Positions 16,946-25,429 of a stretch of 32,196 bases of DNA are shown here, in pieces. Source of the DNA: UBA4823 sp034436035 (GTDB taxonomy: Bacteria; Chloroflexota; Anaerolineae; Anaerolineales; UBA4823); contig DAOTVW010000110.1 of the NCBI GenBank assembly GCA_034436035.1, positions 1 through 32,196 of the forward strand, written 5' to 3'. A program made the position numbers and the translations under genes. How positions within the stretch are numbered: position 1 is the first letter of the stretch; the number at the start of each line of letters is the position of its first letter. Under the pieces are notes generated by a model. That model did no database searches, was not told the origin of the DNA, and worked only from the letters and a program-made list of their open reading frames with translations.

Positions 16946-16959
16946 GTAGAGTAATCCTG

Positions 16960-17018
16960 TAAGGGTAGGTTTCTGAGTTTACAGTACGCATATCTCATCC
17001 AGAAAACACCTACCCTTA
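16960..17018. repeat. Long inverted repeat between the convergent ferredoxin and tsaD genes
   Basis: TAAGGGTAGGT at 16960-16970 is perfectly inverted as ACCTACCCTTA at 17008-17018. TTTCTG and CAGAAA extend the pairing past a small bulge, with a loop of about 30 bases. The right arm includes the tsaD stop codon (17016-17018). There is no obvious U-tract, so it is not a textbook terminator; it may still stop or protect transcripts from both sides, or be a small repeat element. Confidence 0.6.
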
Positions 17019-18053
17019 AGCTATCTCTGTAAGCGGCCAATTTGGATTGACATCCACATTGAGATCATCTCGTTTGCCAGCTAAGAAACGGTAATATCCA
17101 ACTGCGGCAACCATTGCCGCATTGTCGGTACACAATTCCATAGGTGGGATATACAAAGGGATGCTTGCACGTTTCGCGAAAGTTTCTCGTAAACATTGGT
17201 TTGCAGAAACACCACCCGCTACCAATATACTTTTCGCCTGAAATTCACGGGCTGCCCGTATGGTTTTTTCCACTAAAACTTCCACCACTGCGCTTTGAAA
17301 GCTTGCCGCTAAATCTGCCACTGGTAAGGAGCTCTGGAATCGTTCTAACTTCCGTACTTCTCTTAACACTGCTGTTTTCAAACCGCTAAATGAAAAATTC
17401 CAACTTCCCTCTAACCAGGCGCGTGGAAAATGAAAAGCATCTGGATTACCTTTTTTCGCGGCTTCTTGAATGGAAGGACCGCCAGGGTAGGATAATTTGA
17501 GTAAACGAGCCACTTTGTCAAAGGCTTCACCAGCTGCGTCATCTAATGTCATCCCAAGTGATTGATATTGCAAAATATCCCTCATTAACACCAATTCAGT
17601 GTGTCCACCTGATACGATTAAACCGACCATTGGATAAAGCGGAGAGACCGCCAATTCCGTTGACCGTTCCGCTAACCCAACCGAATAGAGATGTGCCTCA
17701 AGATGATTAATTCCAATGAGTGGTTTTCCACTCGCTATTGCCAAACCTTTGGCTACATTCAATCCAATTACCAACGAACCAGCTAATCCTGGGCCACGTG
17801 TGACGGCAATAGCATCGATATCTTGGATATCTAAATGCGCTCGTTTTAAAGCCTGGTCGACAACTGGATAAATTGTCAAGATATGTTGCCGTGAAGCAAC
17901 TTCCGGAAAAACTCCCCCATATTGGGCGTGGATATCCACCTGTGAAGCAACAATATTGGATAAGATGATTCGTCCATTTTCTACAATTGCTGCAGCGGTC
18001 TCATCGCAGGAAGTTTCAATTCCGAGAATTCGTAACGGTTGTTGAGTTGGCAT
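17016..18053 (-). CDS. tsaD: tRNA N6-adenosine threonylcarbamoyltransferase TsaD
   Basis: 345 residues of the Kae1/TsaD ASKHA fold. Visible are LGIETSCDETAAAIV near the N-terminus, the metal-binding NHLEAH (His117, His121), VSGGHTELV, DDAAGEAFDKVARLL, FSFSGLKTA and VAGGVSANQCLRE. The enzyme transfers the threonylcarbamoyl group to A37 of ANN-decoding tRNAs, together with TsaB and TsaE, which are not in the window. I take the ATG at 18051-18053 as the start; a TTG two codons upstream is also possible, and neither has a clear ribosome site. It is the last gene of the apparent minus-strand operon that begins with the 144-residue membrane protein; the gap from the M24 gene is 55 bases. Confidence 0.94.
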   Translation of the reverse strand: MPTQQPLRILGIETSCDETAAAIVENGRIILSNIVASQVDIHAQYGGVFPEVASRQHILTIYPVVDQALKRAHLDIQDIDAIAVTRGPGLAGSLVIGLNVAKGLAIASGKPLIGINHLEAHLYSVGLAERSTELAVSPLYPMVGLIVSGGHTELVLMRDILQYQSLGMTLDDAAGEAFDKVARLLKLSYPGGPSIQEAAKKGNPDAFHFPRAWLEGSWNFSFSGLKTAVLREVRKLERFQSSLPVADLAASFQSAVVEVLVEKTIRAAREFQAKSILVAGGVSANQCLRETFAKRASIPLYIPPMELCTDNAAMVAAVGYYRFLAGKRDDLNVDVNPNWPLTEIA

Positions 18054-18108
18054 GGTCAAAATAAATTATATGTCCGCGAAATATACAAGGCTTGCATAAA
18101 TCAACGGA

Positions 18109-19350
18109 TCAGACTTTCTTCATAGGTAAAACCAGATCCATCGGATAAGGGGCAACGAGCTCAATTTTGCCGTCCTCAGTCACCATATAAGTATCCTCTA
18201 ACCTCACTCCCATTCCTTTTTCAGGATAGTATAGCCCTGGTTCGATCGTAAACACCATACCGGGTTGGATGACATCATTGGCATCTGCATTCCGCCCAAA
18301 CCATGGTTTCTCATGGACATGCAACCCGACTCCATGACCCAAGCTATGCACATAACCATTTTCCGTTTTGGGGTTGGATTGCACCGTTGTGTGACCACGG
18401 CTCTCAAAGAAATCACATGTCATTTTCTGGTATTGCGGGCAAGCTGCGCCAACCTTGAGTTCTCCCGTCACCAACTGATAGACATCCCAGACATCTTGAT
18501 AAAGTTTCAATGCTTCATCTGGTGCATAGCCAAGGCACCAGGTGCGGGTGAAATCATAATAATAACCACCATATAATTCACAAGGGAAAATGTCAAAAAC
18601 AATGGTCTTCCCTAATTCAATGGGCATATCGTCCAAACCAGAACTATGCGGGATGGCGGCATCCCTCCCTTGAGCAAATATAGTCCCTTCCGGGTTCTCT
18701 GCATTGCGCTCCGCAAGCCAGAGATTGATTTTCTTTTTGACATCCCCAATCAATAACGGTGTGCCATCGCTTTTGACGAGAGTGTGTTTGCTCACCCTTT
18801 GACTGGTCAGAAAATCCGCCACCATACTAACTACTTCAGTTGTGATTTTCCCCATTTTTCGGATTCGTTCCAGTTCATGATCATCCTTGGTCGCCATGGC
18901 AAGCAATAATAATGATTGTTCTTCCTCGCTGATGATTTCCAAATCTGGCAAGAAACGGTTTAATTCTCGAAAAGTAGCATAAGCACTACCCGCATCAATC
19001 ATCCCATAAAGAGCAATCCTGCCATGAGTGATTCCCTGATCCGCTAACATACGCTGATAACGGGCTGCCCGGGCTTGAACAGGCTTGCTTTTGTATTGTT
19101 CTAACTGTTGGTTTATTTGTAACGCCTCATAGGATAATACCTTCAAACCACTTCTAGCTGCTTCTTCCCCCTCCATCATTGAAGCATAATACAAAACCGG
19201 CTCCTGGTGAACGACTTTGATTAGTTCTGCTTGGGTAAGGTGAACACCGCCAGTAAAATAGGTCATGGCTGGATTATGCTGTGCTGATCCGCAAACGAAC
19301 AACGCATCGATTTGGTGTTCCAACATAAGCCGGTCTATATCTTTTTTCAT
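18109..19350 (-). CDS. M24-family metallopeptidase (Xaa-Pro aminopeptidase type)
   Basis: 413 residues with a creatinase-type N-terminal domain (about 1-150) and a pita-bread catalytic domain. The dinuclear metal ligands are all visible: Asp253 in VFDIFP, Asp266 in YDFTRTW, His339 in SLGHGVGLH, Glu370 in TIEPGLY and Glu385 in RLEDTY. Family members remove N-terminal residues before proline or hydrolyse related substrates; the first aspartate motif is DIFP where many relatives have a glycine-containing motif, so this may be a distinct subgroup. No signal peptide. GGAAGG and GGAAAG lie 6-15 bases before the ATG at 19348-19350. It starts 24 bases after the selA stop and is probably in the same operon. 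Confidence 0.88.
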   Translation of the reverse strand: MKKDIDRLMLEHQIDALFVCGSAQHNPAMTYFTGGVHLTQAELIKVVHQEPVLYYASMMEGEEAARSGLKVLSYEALQINQQLEQYKSKPVQARAARYQRMLADQGITHGRIALYGMIDAGSAYATFRELNRFLPDLEIISEEEQSLLLLAMATKDDHELERIRKMGKITTEVVSMVADFLTSQRVSKHTLVKSDGTPLLIGDVKKKINLWLAERNAENPEGTIFAQGRDAAIPHSSGLDDMPIELGKTIVFDIFPCELYGGYYYDFTRTWCLGYAPDEALKLYQDVWDVYQLVTGELKVGAACPQYQKMTCDFFESRGHTTVQSNPKTENGYVHSLGHGVGLHVHEKPWFGRNADANDVIQPGMVFTIEPGLYYPEKGMGVRLEDTYMVTEDGKIELVAPYPMDLVLPMKKV

Positions 19351-19374
19351 TGTACTTTCCTTCCTAGCGACAAA

Positions 19375-20736
19375 CTATTTACTCAATTTGCGGATAGCAT
19401 TCAGTAATATCTCTTCTTCTTCAGGAAAGATCGTCCGCGGGTCAAACACGATTTGGTCGTTCTGTGCACGAGCCACAATGGGGGGATTATACTCTCGCAA
19501 GGCTTTCAAAAAGCGAGTTGTGCTTTTCGGCTTGATGGCTAACAAGTAAGTGGGCATGGTCTCACCGGGTAAACTCCCGCCGCCAATCGTGCTTTCTCCT
19601 TCGATGACATCACAAGCAATCCCTGTCTCTTGTAAAGCTTTTTGCCAATCTACCGCCTTCTGGTGGATGGTTTCCAGTGGCAGCGAGATCATGCGCCAGA
19701 CCGGAATAGCTTTCTCAGCTTCTTCTTTAACATAATGAAGCAGAGTAGCGGTCAATGCTGCTAAAGCCATTTTATCTGCCCGGATCGCCCGCGCTAATGG
19801 ATGACGCCGTAGTTTTTCCACTAATTCCTTTTTCCCCACAATAATCCCTGCCTGTGGTCCCCCCAATAATTTATCTCCAGAAAAACAAACCAAATCTGCA
19901 CCATCCCGTATTGATTCCTGTACCATCGGTTCATGAGCTAAACCGTACCGGGCAGAATCCAGTAAAGTTCCAGAACCTAAATCATCCACCAAAGGAACCC
20001 CATAATTATGCGCCAAAGCGGCAATTTCTTTTCGCTCGGGTTCGCTGGTAAAACCAACGATCTGAAAATTCGACCGATGGGCGATTAGAAAGAGAGCTGG
20101 ATTTTGCTGCAAAGCCTCCTCATAATCCGATAAATGAACCCGATTGGTGGTACCTATTTCGAGCAATTTTGCTCCAGATTGTTTCATCACATCCGGAACA
20201 CGAAAGCCACCACCGATTTCCACAAGCTGTGTGCGAGCAATCACTACATAACGATGAGATGCCAAACCGGCCAACACGAGCATAACCGCAGCAGCATTGT
20301 TGTTTACCACTAAGGCTGCTTCAGCGCCCGTCAACTGCGTGAGTAAATTTTCCGCATGAAACAAGCGGCTGCCGCGTTTTCCTCGCCCTAAATCAAACTC
20401 AAGATTAGAGTAATGGCAGGCAATTTCTTGAGTGTATTGCATCGCCGTTTTGCTGATTGGCGCCCTTCCAAGGTTGGTATGCAAAACCACCCCCGTGGCA
20501 TTGATAACCGGAAGCAATGAAGGTTCAACCCACTCATCCAGCAACTCATGAACCTTGAATAATATTTCCTGGGTGTCAGGGAGTAATTGATTGGGTTGAT
20601 AATTTTGGCGTAATTGTTCTAAATAAAAACGAATGGCATGGACAGTAAGCGATCTGCCATACCATCCAATAAAATCCTGGGCAGTTTCCGTTTGCAGCAG
20701 TTTGTCTACAGAAGGCAAAGAACGCAAATCGCTCAT
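19375..20736 (-). CDS. selA: L-seryl-tRNA(Sec) selenium transferase
   Basis: 453 residues, the normal length of bacterial SelA. It has the N-terminal helical domain (about 1-75, LPSVDKLLQTETAQ), then VINATGVVLHTNLGRAPIS, the glycine-rich phosphate-binding region, DDLGSGTL, and the pyridoxal-phosphate lysine Lys289 in CFSGDKLLGGPQAG. SelA converts seryl-tRNA(Sec) to selenocysteyl-tRNA(Sec) with selenophosphate. Its presence implies that this organism makes selenoproteins, but selB, selC and selD are not in the window and I saw no Sec-decoding TGA in the genes here. GGGGAG lies 12 bases before the ATG. It starts 3 bases after the stop of the small membrane protein gene and is followed closely by the M24 gene. 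Confidence 0.94.
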   Translation of the reverse strand: MSDLRSLPSVDKLLQTETAQDFIGWYGRSLTVHAIRFYLEQLRQNYQPNQLLPDTQEILFKVHELLDEWVEPSLLPVINATGVVLHTNLGRAPISKTAMQYTQEIACHYSNLEFDLGRGKRGSRLFHAENLLTQLTGAEAALVVNNNAAAVMLVLAGLASHRYVVIARTQLVEIGGGFRVPDVMKQSGAKLLEIGTTNRVHLSDYEEALQQNPALFLIAHRSNFQIVGFTSEPERKEIAALAHNYGVPLVDDLGSGTLLDSARYGLAHEPMVQESIRDGADLVCFSGDKLLGGPQAGIIVGKKELVEKLRRHPLARAIRADKMALAALTATLLHYVKEEAEKAIPVWRMISLPLETIHQKAVDWQKALQETGIACDVIEGESTIGGGSLPGETMPTYLLAIKPKSTTRFLKALREYNPPIVARAQNDQIVFDPRTIFPEEEEILLNAIRKLSK

Positions 20737-20739
20737 TAG

Positions 20740-21174
20740 CTATGGATTTCTCCCCATTCCAGGATCCCAACGGCTGCGTTCCCTTAAGCGGATTGCCCAC
20801 TCTATCGCAACGATACAGATTGCAATCAGCACTGCTAAACCAACAGTCAATACTCTCCCTATTTGCAACCAGGCGAGCATGGGAAAATACGCGCCCGCCC
20901 ACAATGATTCACGAACCACCACCGCCACAGTGGCCGGGGGTTTCCCCGGAAAGCGAAGATGTAGGTAAGCAATCAATGGCATAAAAGTGCCTGAAATGGC
21001 AATAACAGCACAAAAGAAAAACAACCAACGCATCCCAAGCGTAGGAAGGGTGAGAAAAATGAGCAATATCAACCCACCCCAGCCAATTGCCATCATCAAT
21101 AAAGCGGTGGGTAAAAAAACCTTTACCCCGCTGTATGGTTTGGTTTGAACTTGCTCCTCTTTTTTTACATCCAT
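20740..21174 (-). CDS. Small membrane protein of unknown function
   Basis: 144 residues; I do not recognise a named family. Three clear membrane helices are seen (about 18-40, 50-72 and 106-128), with a possible fourth amphipathic one around 85-100 (VVVRESLWAGAYFPMLAWLQ). The N-terminus is charged and lysine-rich (MDVKKEEQVQ) and the C-terminus is basic (RLRERSRWDPGMGRNP), so both are probably cytoplasmic or membrane-surface. No signal peptide, cysteine motif or catalytic motif is seen. It is the first gene of the minus-strand operon and ends 3 bases before selA (TAG CTA ATG), so it is almost surely cotranscribed and may be translationally coupled. A role in selenium metabolism is possible from position only. 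Confidence 0.72.
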   Translation of the reverse strand: MDVKKEEQVQTKPYSGVKVFLPTALLMMAIGWGGLILLIFLTLPTLGMRWLFFFCAVIAISGTFMPLIAYLHLRFPGKPPATVAVVVRESLWAGAYFPMLAWLQIGRVLTVGLAVLIAICIVAIEWAIRLRERSRWDPGMGRNP

Positions 21175-21249
21175 GGGCTATCCTTTTCCATCAGATTCAA
21201 AATATCGTGTTATCCAAAAAATGTGGTTCAATAGGTTTCAATTAATGTG

Positions 21250-21278
21250 ATTATAGCATTTCGAATCCTGAGGGTCAA
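21250..21278 (-). promoter_or_regulatory. Sigma70-like promoter for the membrane protein-selA-M24-tsaD operon
   Basis: On the minus strand TTGACC (21278-21273), a 17-base spacer and TATAAT (21255-21250). The -10 box is 75 bases upstream of the first start codon at 21174. The rest of the divergent spacer (21175-21459) has two TACAAT strings on the plus strand (21332-21337 and 21425-21430) that could serve the malic enzyme gene, but neither has a good -35 box. Confidence 0.65.
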
Positions 21279-21459
21279 CCGAATCGAATGTCCATAAATT
21301 TCCCTCAACATTTATCTTACCAAAAGTGATGTACAATCCCTGGATAAACGGGTTTCACCAAGCTGAACAAAAAATCATCCTTTAATTCATAAAAGTATGA
21401 CATCCAGAGGATTAAATATAAAGGTACAATAGAAAACCGCATAGTTATTGGAGAAAATC

Positions 21460-23721
21460 ATGAGCAATATCACCCGTGAAGAAGCAATCGAATATCATAC
21501 CCTAAAAGGTAAACCTGGCAAAATCTCGATCATCCCTACAAAACCAATGGAAACCCAACGTGATCTTTCCCTGGCGTACACGCCTGGGGTTGCGATTCCC
21601 GTTCTGGAAATCGAAAAGGATCCACAATTGAGTTATGAGTATACTGCGAAAGGAAATTTGGTAGCGGTGGTAACGAATGGTACCGCCATACTAGGATTAG
21701 GTGACCGTGGCCCGTTAGCAGCGAAACCAGTAATGGAGGGCAAAGCGGTTTTATTCAAGCGTTTCGCAGATGTGGATTGTATTGATATCGAGGTAAACAG
21801 TCATGATCCAGATACAGTTATCCAAGTGGTTCAAGCCATTGCGCCATCGTTTGGTGGTATCAATCTGGAAGACATCAAAGCACCAGAATGTTTTTATATC
21901 GAAGAAACTCTAAAGGGGTTGCTCGACATTCCAGTATTCCATGATGATCAGCATGGCACTGCCATTATCTCGGGGGCGGGTTTGCTGAATGGTTTAGAAA
22001 TTGTGGGAAAAGATATTGCGCAAGTGCGTGTGGTTGTCTCGGGTGCCGGGGCGGCGGCAATTTCCTGCGCTGAATTGATGGTGAAGCTTGGGGTAAAGCG
22101 GGAAAATATTCTCCTGGTTGATACTCGTGGTGTGGTTTATAAAGGTCGCAGTGAGGGAATGAATCCCTATAAAGCTCGCTTTGCTGTAGATACCGATGCC
22201 CGCACCCTTAGCGATGCTATTCGTGGAGCAGATGTCTTTTATGGGCTTTCGATAAAAGACATTCTCACTCCCGATATGGTTAAAACCATGGCAGAACGTC
22301 CTCTTATTTTTGCCATGGCGAACCCAGATCCAGAAATCCGCTATGAGTTAGCAAAAGAAACACGTCCCGACGCTATAGTCGCTACCGGCCGTTCGGACTA
22401 TCCCAACCAAATAAATAATGTTTTGGGTTTTCCATTTATTTTCCGTGGTGCACTAGATGTTCGAGCTCGCTCCATAAATGATGATATGAAAGTTGCAGCC
22501 AGTCACGCCCTGGCAGCTTTAACCAAAGAGGATGTGCCAGATAGTGTTTTACGCGCCTACGGGTTGAACAGCCTTAAGTTTGGTGAAGATTATATTATCC
22601 CCAAACCACTCGACCCACGCGTCTTGCTTTGGGAGGCACCAGCAGTAGCAAAAGCAGCTATGGAGAGCGGCGTAGCAAGAAAACAAGTCGATATCGAAGA
22701 ATATCGAAAACAGCTTTCTTTCCGCATGGGCATGGGAGAACAAATCCGTTACTATATTCTCAATAAAGCGAAGTCCGCTGCCCAGAAAAAGCGCATCTGT
22801 TTCTCGGAGGGTGAAGAAGCAAAAATTATCCGTGCTGCAGCGCAGATTATCGAGGAAAAAATTGCCGAACCAATCCTCATTGGCAATCCAGAAATTATCC
22901 AACAGAAAATTAAAGAACTTGGATTACGGTGCGATCTATCCATTGTTGATCCACATAATTTTTCGCGGCTAGAGCCATACGCTCAACAATACTATCAATT
23001 GCGTCAACGCAAGGGAATCACCTTGCAAGATGCTCGTAAGAAAGTGCTCGAACCCAATGTATTAGGTGCAATGATGGTAAAAATGGGCGATGCTGATGCG
23101 TTTATTTCCGGACTCACCTATGACTACCCAGAAGTCATCCGCCCGGCATTACAAATACATCATACGAAAGCCGGAGTAAATCGCGCAGCCGGGGTTTACA
23201 TTATCATCGTCAACGATCGCACTTATTTATTTACCGATGCAACCGTAAACATAGACCCTACAACCGAGGACTTGGTAGAAATTACCTGCCTGGCAGCGGA
23301 ATTTGCGGTTCAACTCGGCTTAGAGCCGCGCGTCGCGCTCCTATCCTTCTCCAATTTTGGCAGCACCCCCCATCCTTATCAGCAAAAAGTCCGCCGCGCA
23401 GTGGAAATCCTCCATCAACAACATCCAGAGCTAATTGTGGATGGAGAAATGCAAGCAGATACAGCAGTGGTTGCAGATATCATCAAAGAGCGTTTTCCGT
23501 TTAGTCGGGTTACCGATGCAAATGTATTGGTTTTCCCTTCACTCGAATCGGCAAATATTGCATATAAGCTTTTAGCACGTCTAGGAAATGCCCAGGCGAT
23601 TGGACCTATTTTATTAGGAATGGGAGCGCCGATACATGTCTTACAAACCGGCGACGAGGTGCGGGACATTGTCCATATCGCTGCAGTGGCAGTAATGGAC
23701 GCATTAAACCGAAGAATTTAA
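21460..23721 (+). CDS. maeB: NADP-type malic enzyme with C-terminal phosphotransacetylase-like domain
   Basis: 753 residues, the length of the MaeB class. The malic enzyme part (about 1-425) has the catalytic Tyr40 in AYTPGVA and Lys95 in VMEGKAVLFK, metal ligands in LEDIKAPECF (Glu137, Asp138) and DDQHGTA (Asp162, Asp163), and a dinucleotide-binding GAGAAA (195-200). The C-terminal part (about 430-750) resembles phosphotransacetylase but in MaeB proteins it acts as a regulatory domain that senses acetyl-CoA. The enzyme decarboxylates malate to pyruvate in the cytoplasm. I choose the ATG at 21460 because GGAG lies six bases before it; a TTG four codons upstream is in frame but overlaps that site. 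Its stop overlaps the convergent PilZ gene by four bases. Confidence 0.93.
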   Translation: MSNITREEAIEYHTLKGKPGKISIIPTKPMETQRDLSLAYTPGVAIPVLEIEKDPQLSYEYTAKGNLVAVVTNGTAILGLGDRGPLAAKPVMEGKAVLFKRFADVDCIDIEVNSHDPDTVIQVVQAIAPSFGGINLEDIKAPECFYIEETLKGLLDIPVFHDDQHGTAIISGAGLLNGLEIVGKDIAQVRVVVSGAGAAAISCAELMVKLGVKRENILLVDTRGVVYKGRSEGMNPYKARFAVDTDARTLSDAIRGADVFYGLSIKDILTPDMVKTMAERPLIFAMANPDPEIRYELAKETRPDAIVATGRSDYPNQINNVLGFPFIFRGALDVRARSINDDMKVAASHALAALTKEDVPDSVLRAYGLNSLKFGEDYIIPKPLDPRVLLWEAPAVAKAAMESGVARKQVDIEEYRKQLSFRMGMGEQIRYYILNKAKSAAQKKRICFSEGEEAKIIRAAAQIIEEKIAEPILIGNPEIIQQKIKELGLRCDLSIVDPHNFSRLEPYAQQYYQLRQRKGITLQDARKKVLEPNVLGAMMVKMGDADAFISGLTYDYPEVIRPALQIHHTKAGVNRAAGVYIIIVNDRTYLFTDATVNIDPTTEDLVEITCLAAEFAVQLGLEPRVALLSFSNFGSTPHPYQQKVRRAVEILHQQHPELIVDGEMQADTAVVADIIKERFPFSRVTDANVLVFPSLESANIAYKLLARLGNAQAIGPILLGMGAPIHVLQTGDEVRDIVHIAAVAVMDALNRRI

Positions 23722-24575
23722 CGAGGCGATTTCTCGGATTGCAATTTTAGTAGCCGATAAATTGCATTGATTTCTTGAATAATCTCTGATTGTCGCTGCG
23801 AGATAAACTGCGATACCAGAAGGCGATAATTCTCACTAGCTTGTAAGCGCACTCCGATACGGCAACGATTGGTATTGGCTTCGGTATAATTATTGGCAAC
23901 CACACCACTTACTTCGACCTCTGGAGAATGAACGGTGCGCGTTCCTCCCGCTCCAACATACTCACTTCCATAAGCGGGCGTGTGAATGGAAGAAAGTCGT
24001 AATTGAGAACGATCATAACGATCACTTTCTTCTGTAACACTGCTTTCATAACGTTTTGGAATCGGCAGCTGAAAAACGCCTGGCAATCTGAACAAAATAG
24101 CCACCTTCCGTCCCTGCCGAAAAAGGTGAATCGTATATTCGTTATTAGGAAGATAAATCCCCATTCCTTCTAAGGAAATATCCGCTAATTCTCCTGTCAG
24201 AGTTTCCATTCGATCCGATAACCGCAACTGCCCAGTGACTACTTCCTTCGGCCAAACCCGCACTTGCCTGCGTTCGCCGATTCCATCATGAACATAAGAA
24301 AATTCGGTTAATTCCGCCTGTAAATTGCTCGCATCGACACCATTCACGTGCGCTTTGATCACCGATGGGAAACCAGGATATTGGATGAACGTTTGCCTTT
24401 CTTGGTATAGGCAAACAATTTGATATTTTTCTGTTTTTACAATGATGGAATTCGCCCCTACATAAACAATTGCTGCAGGAAATGCTATCGGAATTCCTTG
24501 ATAAACATTCAGCAAACGGATTTCCGATTCCGCCACTGCAACACGTCGCAATAACTCAATGATATTCTCACTCAT
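23718..24575 (-). CDS. PilZ-domain protein, probable c-di-GMP receptor
   Basis: 285 residues. The first 100 form a YcgR-N-like beta-rich domain (FPAAIVYVGANSIIVKTEKYQ). The PilZ signature follows: RRQVR (Arg102 to Arg106, RxxxR) and DISLEGMG (Asp132, Ser134, Gly137, the D/NxSxxG motif), so c-di-GMP binding is expected. The stretch between about 175 and 235 is unusually rich in Ser, Thr, Tyr and Glu and looks like an insertion within the beta barrel, with conserved strand sequence resuming at CRIGVRLQ. The output is unknown; no flagellar or cellulose genes are near. AGGAAATC lies before the ATG at 24573-24575. It is separated from the exporter operon upstream by 98 bases containing a possible promoter, so it may be independent. 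Confidence 0.82.
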   Translation of the reverse strand: MSENIIELLRRVAVAESEIRLLNVYQGIPIAFPAAIVYVGANSIIVKTEKYQIVCLYQERQTFIQYPGFPSVIKAHVNGVDASNLQAELTEFSYVHDGIGERRQVRVWPKEVVTGQLRLSDRMETLTGELADISLEGMGIYLPNNEYTIHLFRQGRKVAILFRLPGVFQLPIPKRYESSVTEESDRYDRSQLRLSSIHTPAYGSEYVGAGGTRTVHSPEVEVSGVVANNYTEANTNRCRIGVRLQASENYRLLVSQFISQRQSEIIQEINAIYRLLKLQSEKSPR

Positions 24576-24616
24576 TCATGATTTCCTGAACGAAATTCGC
24601 ATCTCTCTCATTCAAG

Positions 24617-24638
24617 ATTATATGCAAAAGCGCATATA
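24617..24638 (-). promoter_or_regulatory. Hairpin-forming dyad with embedded TATAAT, candidate PilZ gene promoter/operator
   Basis: TATATGC (24619-24625) and GCATATA (24632-24638) are exact inverted arms around a six-base loop. On the minus strand TATAAT (24622-24617) overlaps the left arm, 42 bases before the PilZ start. There is no good -35 box at 17 bases. There is also no U-tract on either side, so a terminator is unlikely. Confidence 0.4.
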
Positions 24639-24673
24639 AAGTATGTAAAATTGGCGTATAGATTATCCAAAAA

Positions 24674-25429
24674 TTAACTGGCGATGATTTTCCCATCGGC
24701 AAGCATGATTTTCCTTTCAGCACGTTGTGCTAATTCGGGATCATGCGTGACCATTAAGACTGTTTTCCCTTGTTCGACCAAACGATAAAACAACTCCATC
24801 ACTGCTTCTGCTGTCCTTGAATCAAGGTTACCGGTTGGTTCATCGGTGGCAATGATTGGGGGATCATTGGCAAGAGCACGAGCAATCGCAACTTTTTGCT
24901 GTTCACCCCCGGATAATAAATACGGTAATTTATCAGCCTGGTCTTCTAACTGAACTAAGCGTAACAATTCCATTGCCCGGTCCACCCCCTCTTGCCCGGG
25001 ATATAAATTACACAGGCTCATCGGCAACATGACATTCTCTAAGACGGTTAGAGTCGGCAATAGTTGAAAAAATTGGAAAACTACTCCAATATGATAACCG
25101 CGCCAGGTGGCTTTTTCGCTTTCTTTTAACAAATGCACAGGAACATTATCGATATAGATTTCGCCATCTGTTGGATTGTCAATCCCAACGATGAGATTGA
25201 TTAAAGTTGTCTTCCCGCTTCCAGATTTACCAACAATAGAAACAAATTCCCCTTTTGCTATATGCAGGTTGACATCTTTGAGAGCGACAAATTTACCAGC
25301 CGGCGTCTGATAATATTTTTGAACATTAATCAATCGGATCAATGCATTTTCTTCAACAGGTTGAATTGATTTGGTTAATTCCAGCGCAGCGGAATCAAAT
25401 CCAGCCTTCTCTGTTTGCCCACTATTCAT
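24674..25429 (-). CDS. ABC transporter ATP-binding protein, MacB/LolD type (second of two)
   Basis: 251 residues with Walker A GKSGSGKT (67-74), Q-loop VVFQFFQLLPTL, signature LSGGEQQK (172-179), Walker B IIATDE (192-197) and switch His229 in VTHDPEL. The first 28 residues are a charged extension before the core. It is clearly paralogous to the ATPase at 27830-28573: both share VGKSG, KATWRG or KTKWRG, GVVFQFFQLLPTL, RALANDP and DEPTGNLDS. Its start overlaps the permease stop by eight bases (ATGAATAG), which indicates coupled translation. The operon thus supplies two different ATPases for one tandem-FtsX permease. Cargo unknown. Confidence 0.9.
   Translation of the reverse strand: MNSGQTEKAGFDSAALELTKSIQPVEENALIRLINVQKYYQTPAGKFVALKDVNLHIAKGEFVSIVGKSGSGKTTLINLIVGIDNPTDGEIYIDNVPVHLLKESEKATWRGYHIGVVFQFFQLLPTLTVLENVMLPMSLCNLYPGQEGVDRAMELLRLVQLEDQADKLPYLLSGGEQQKVAIARALANDPPIIATDEPTGNLDSRTAEAVMELFYRLVEQGKTVLMVTHDPELAQRAERKIMLADGKIIAS

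Noticed and set aside
21448..23721. maeB starting at the TTG at 21448
   Set aside because: GGAG before the ATG at 21460 serves that ATG; MSNITREEAIEYH fits the family start.
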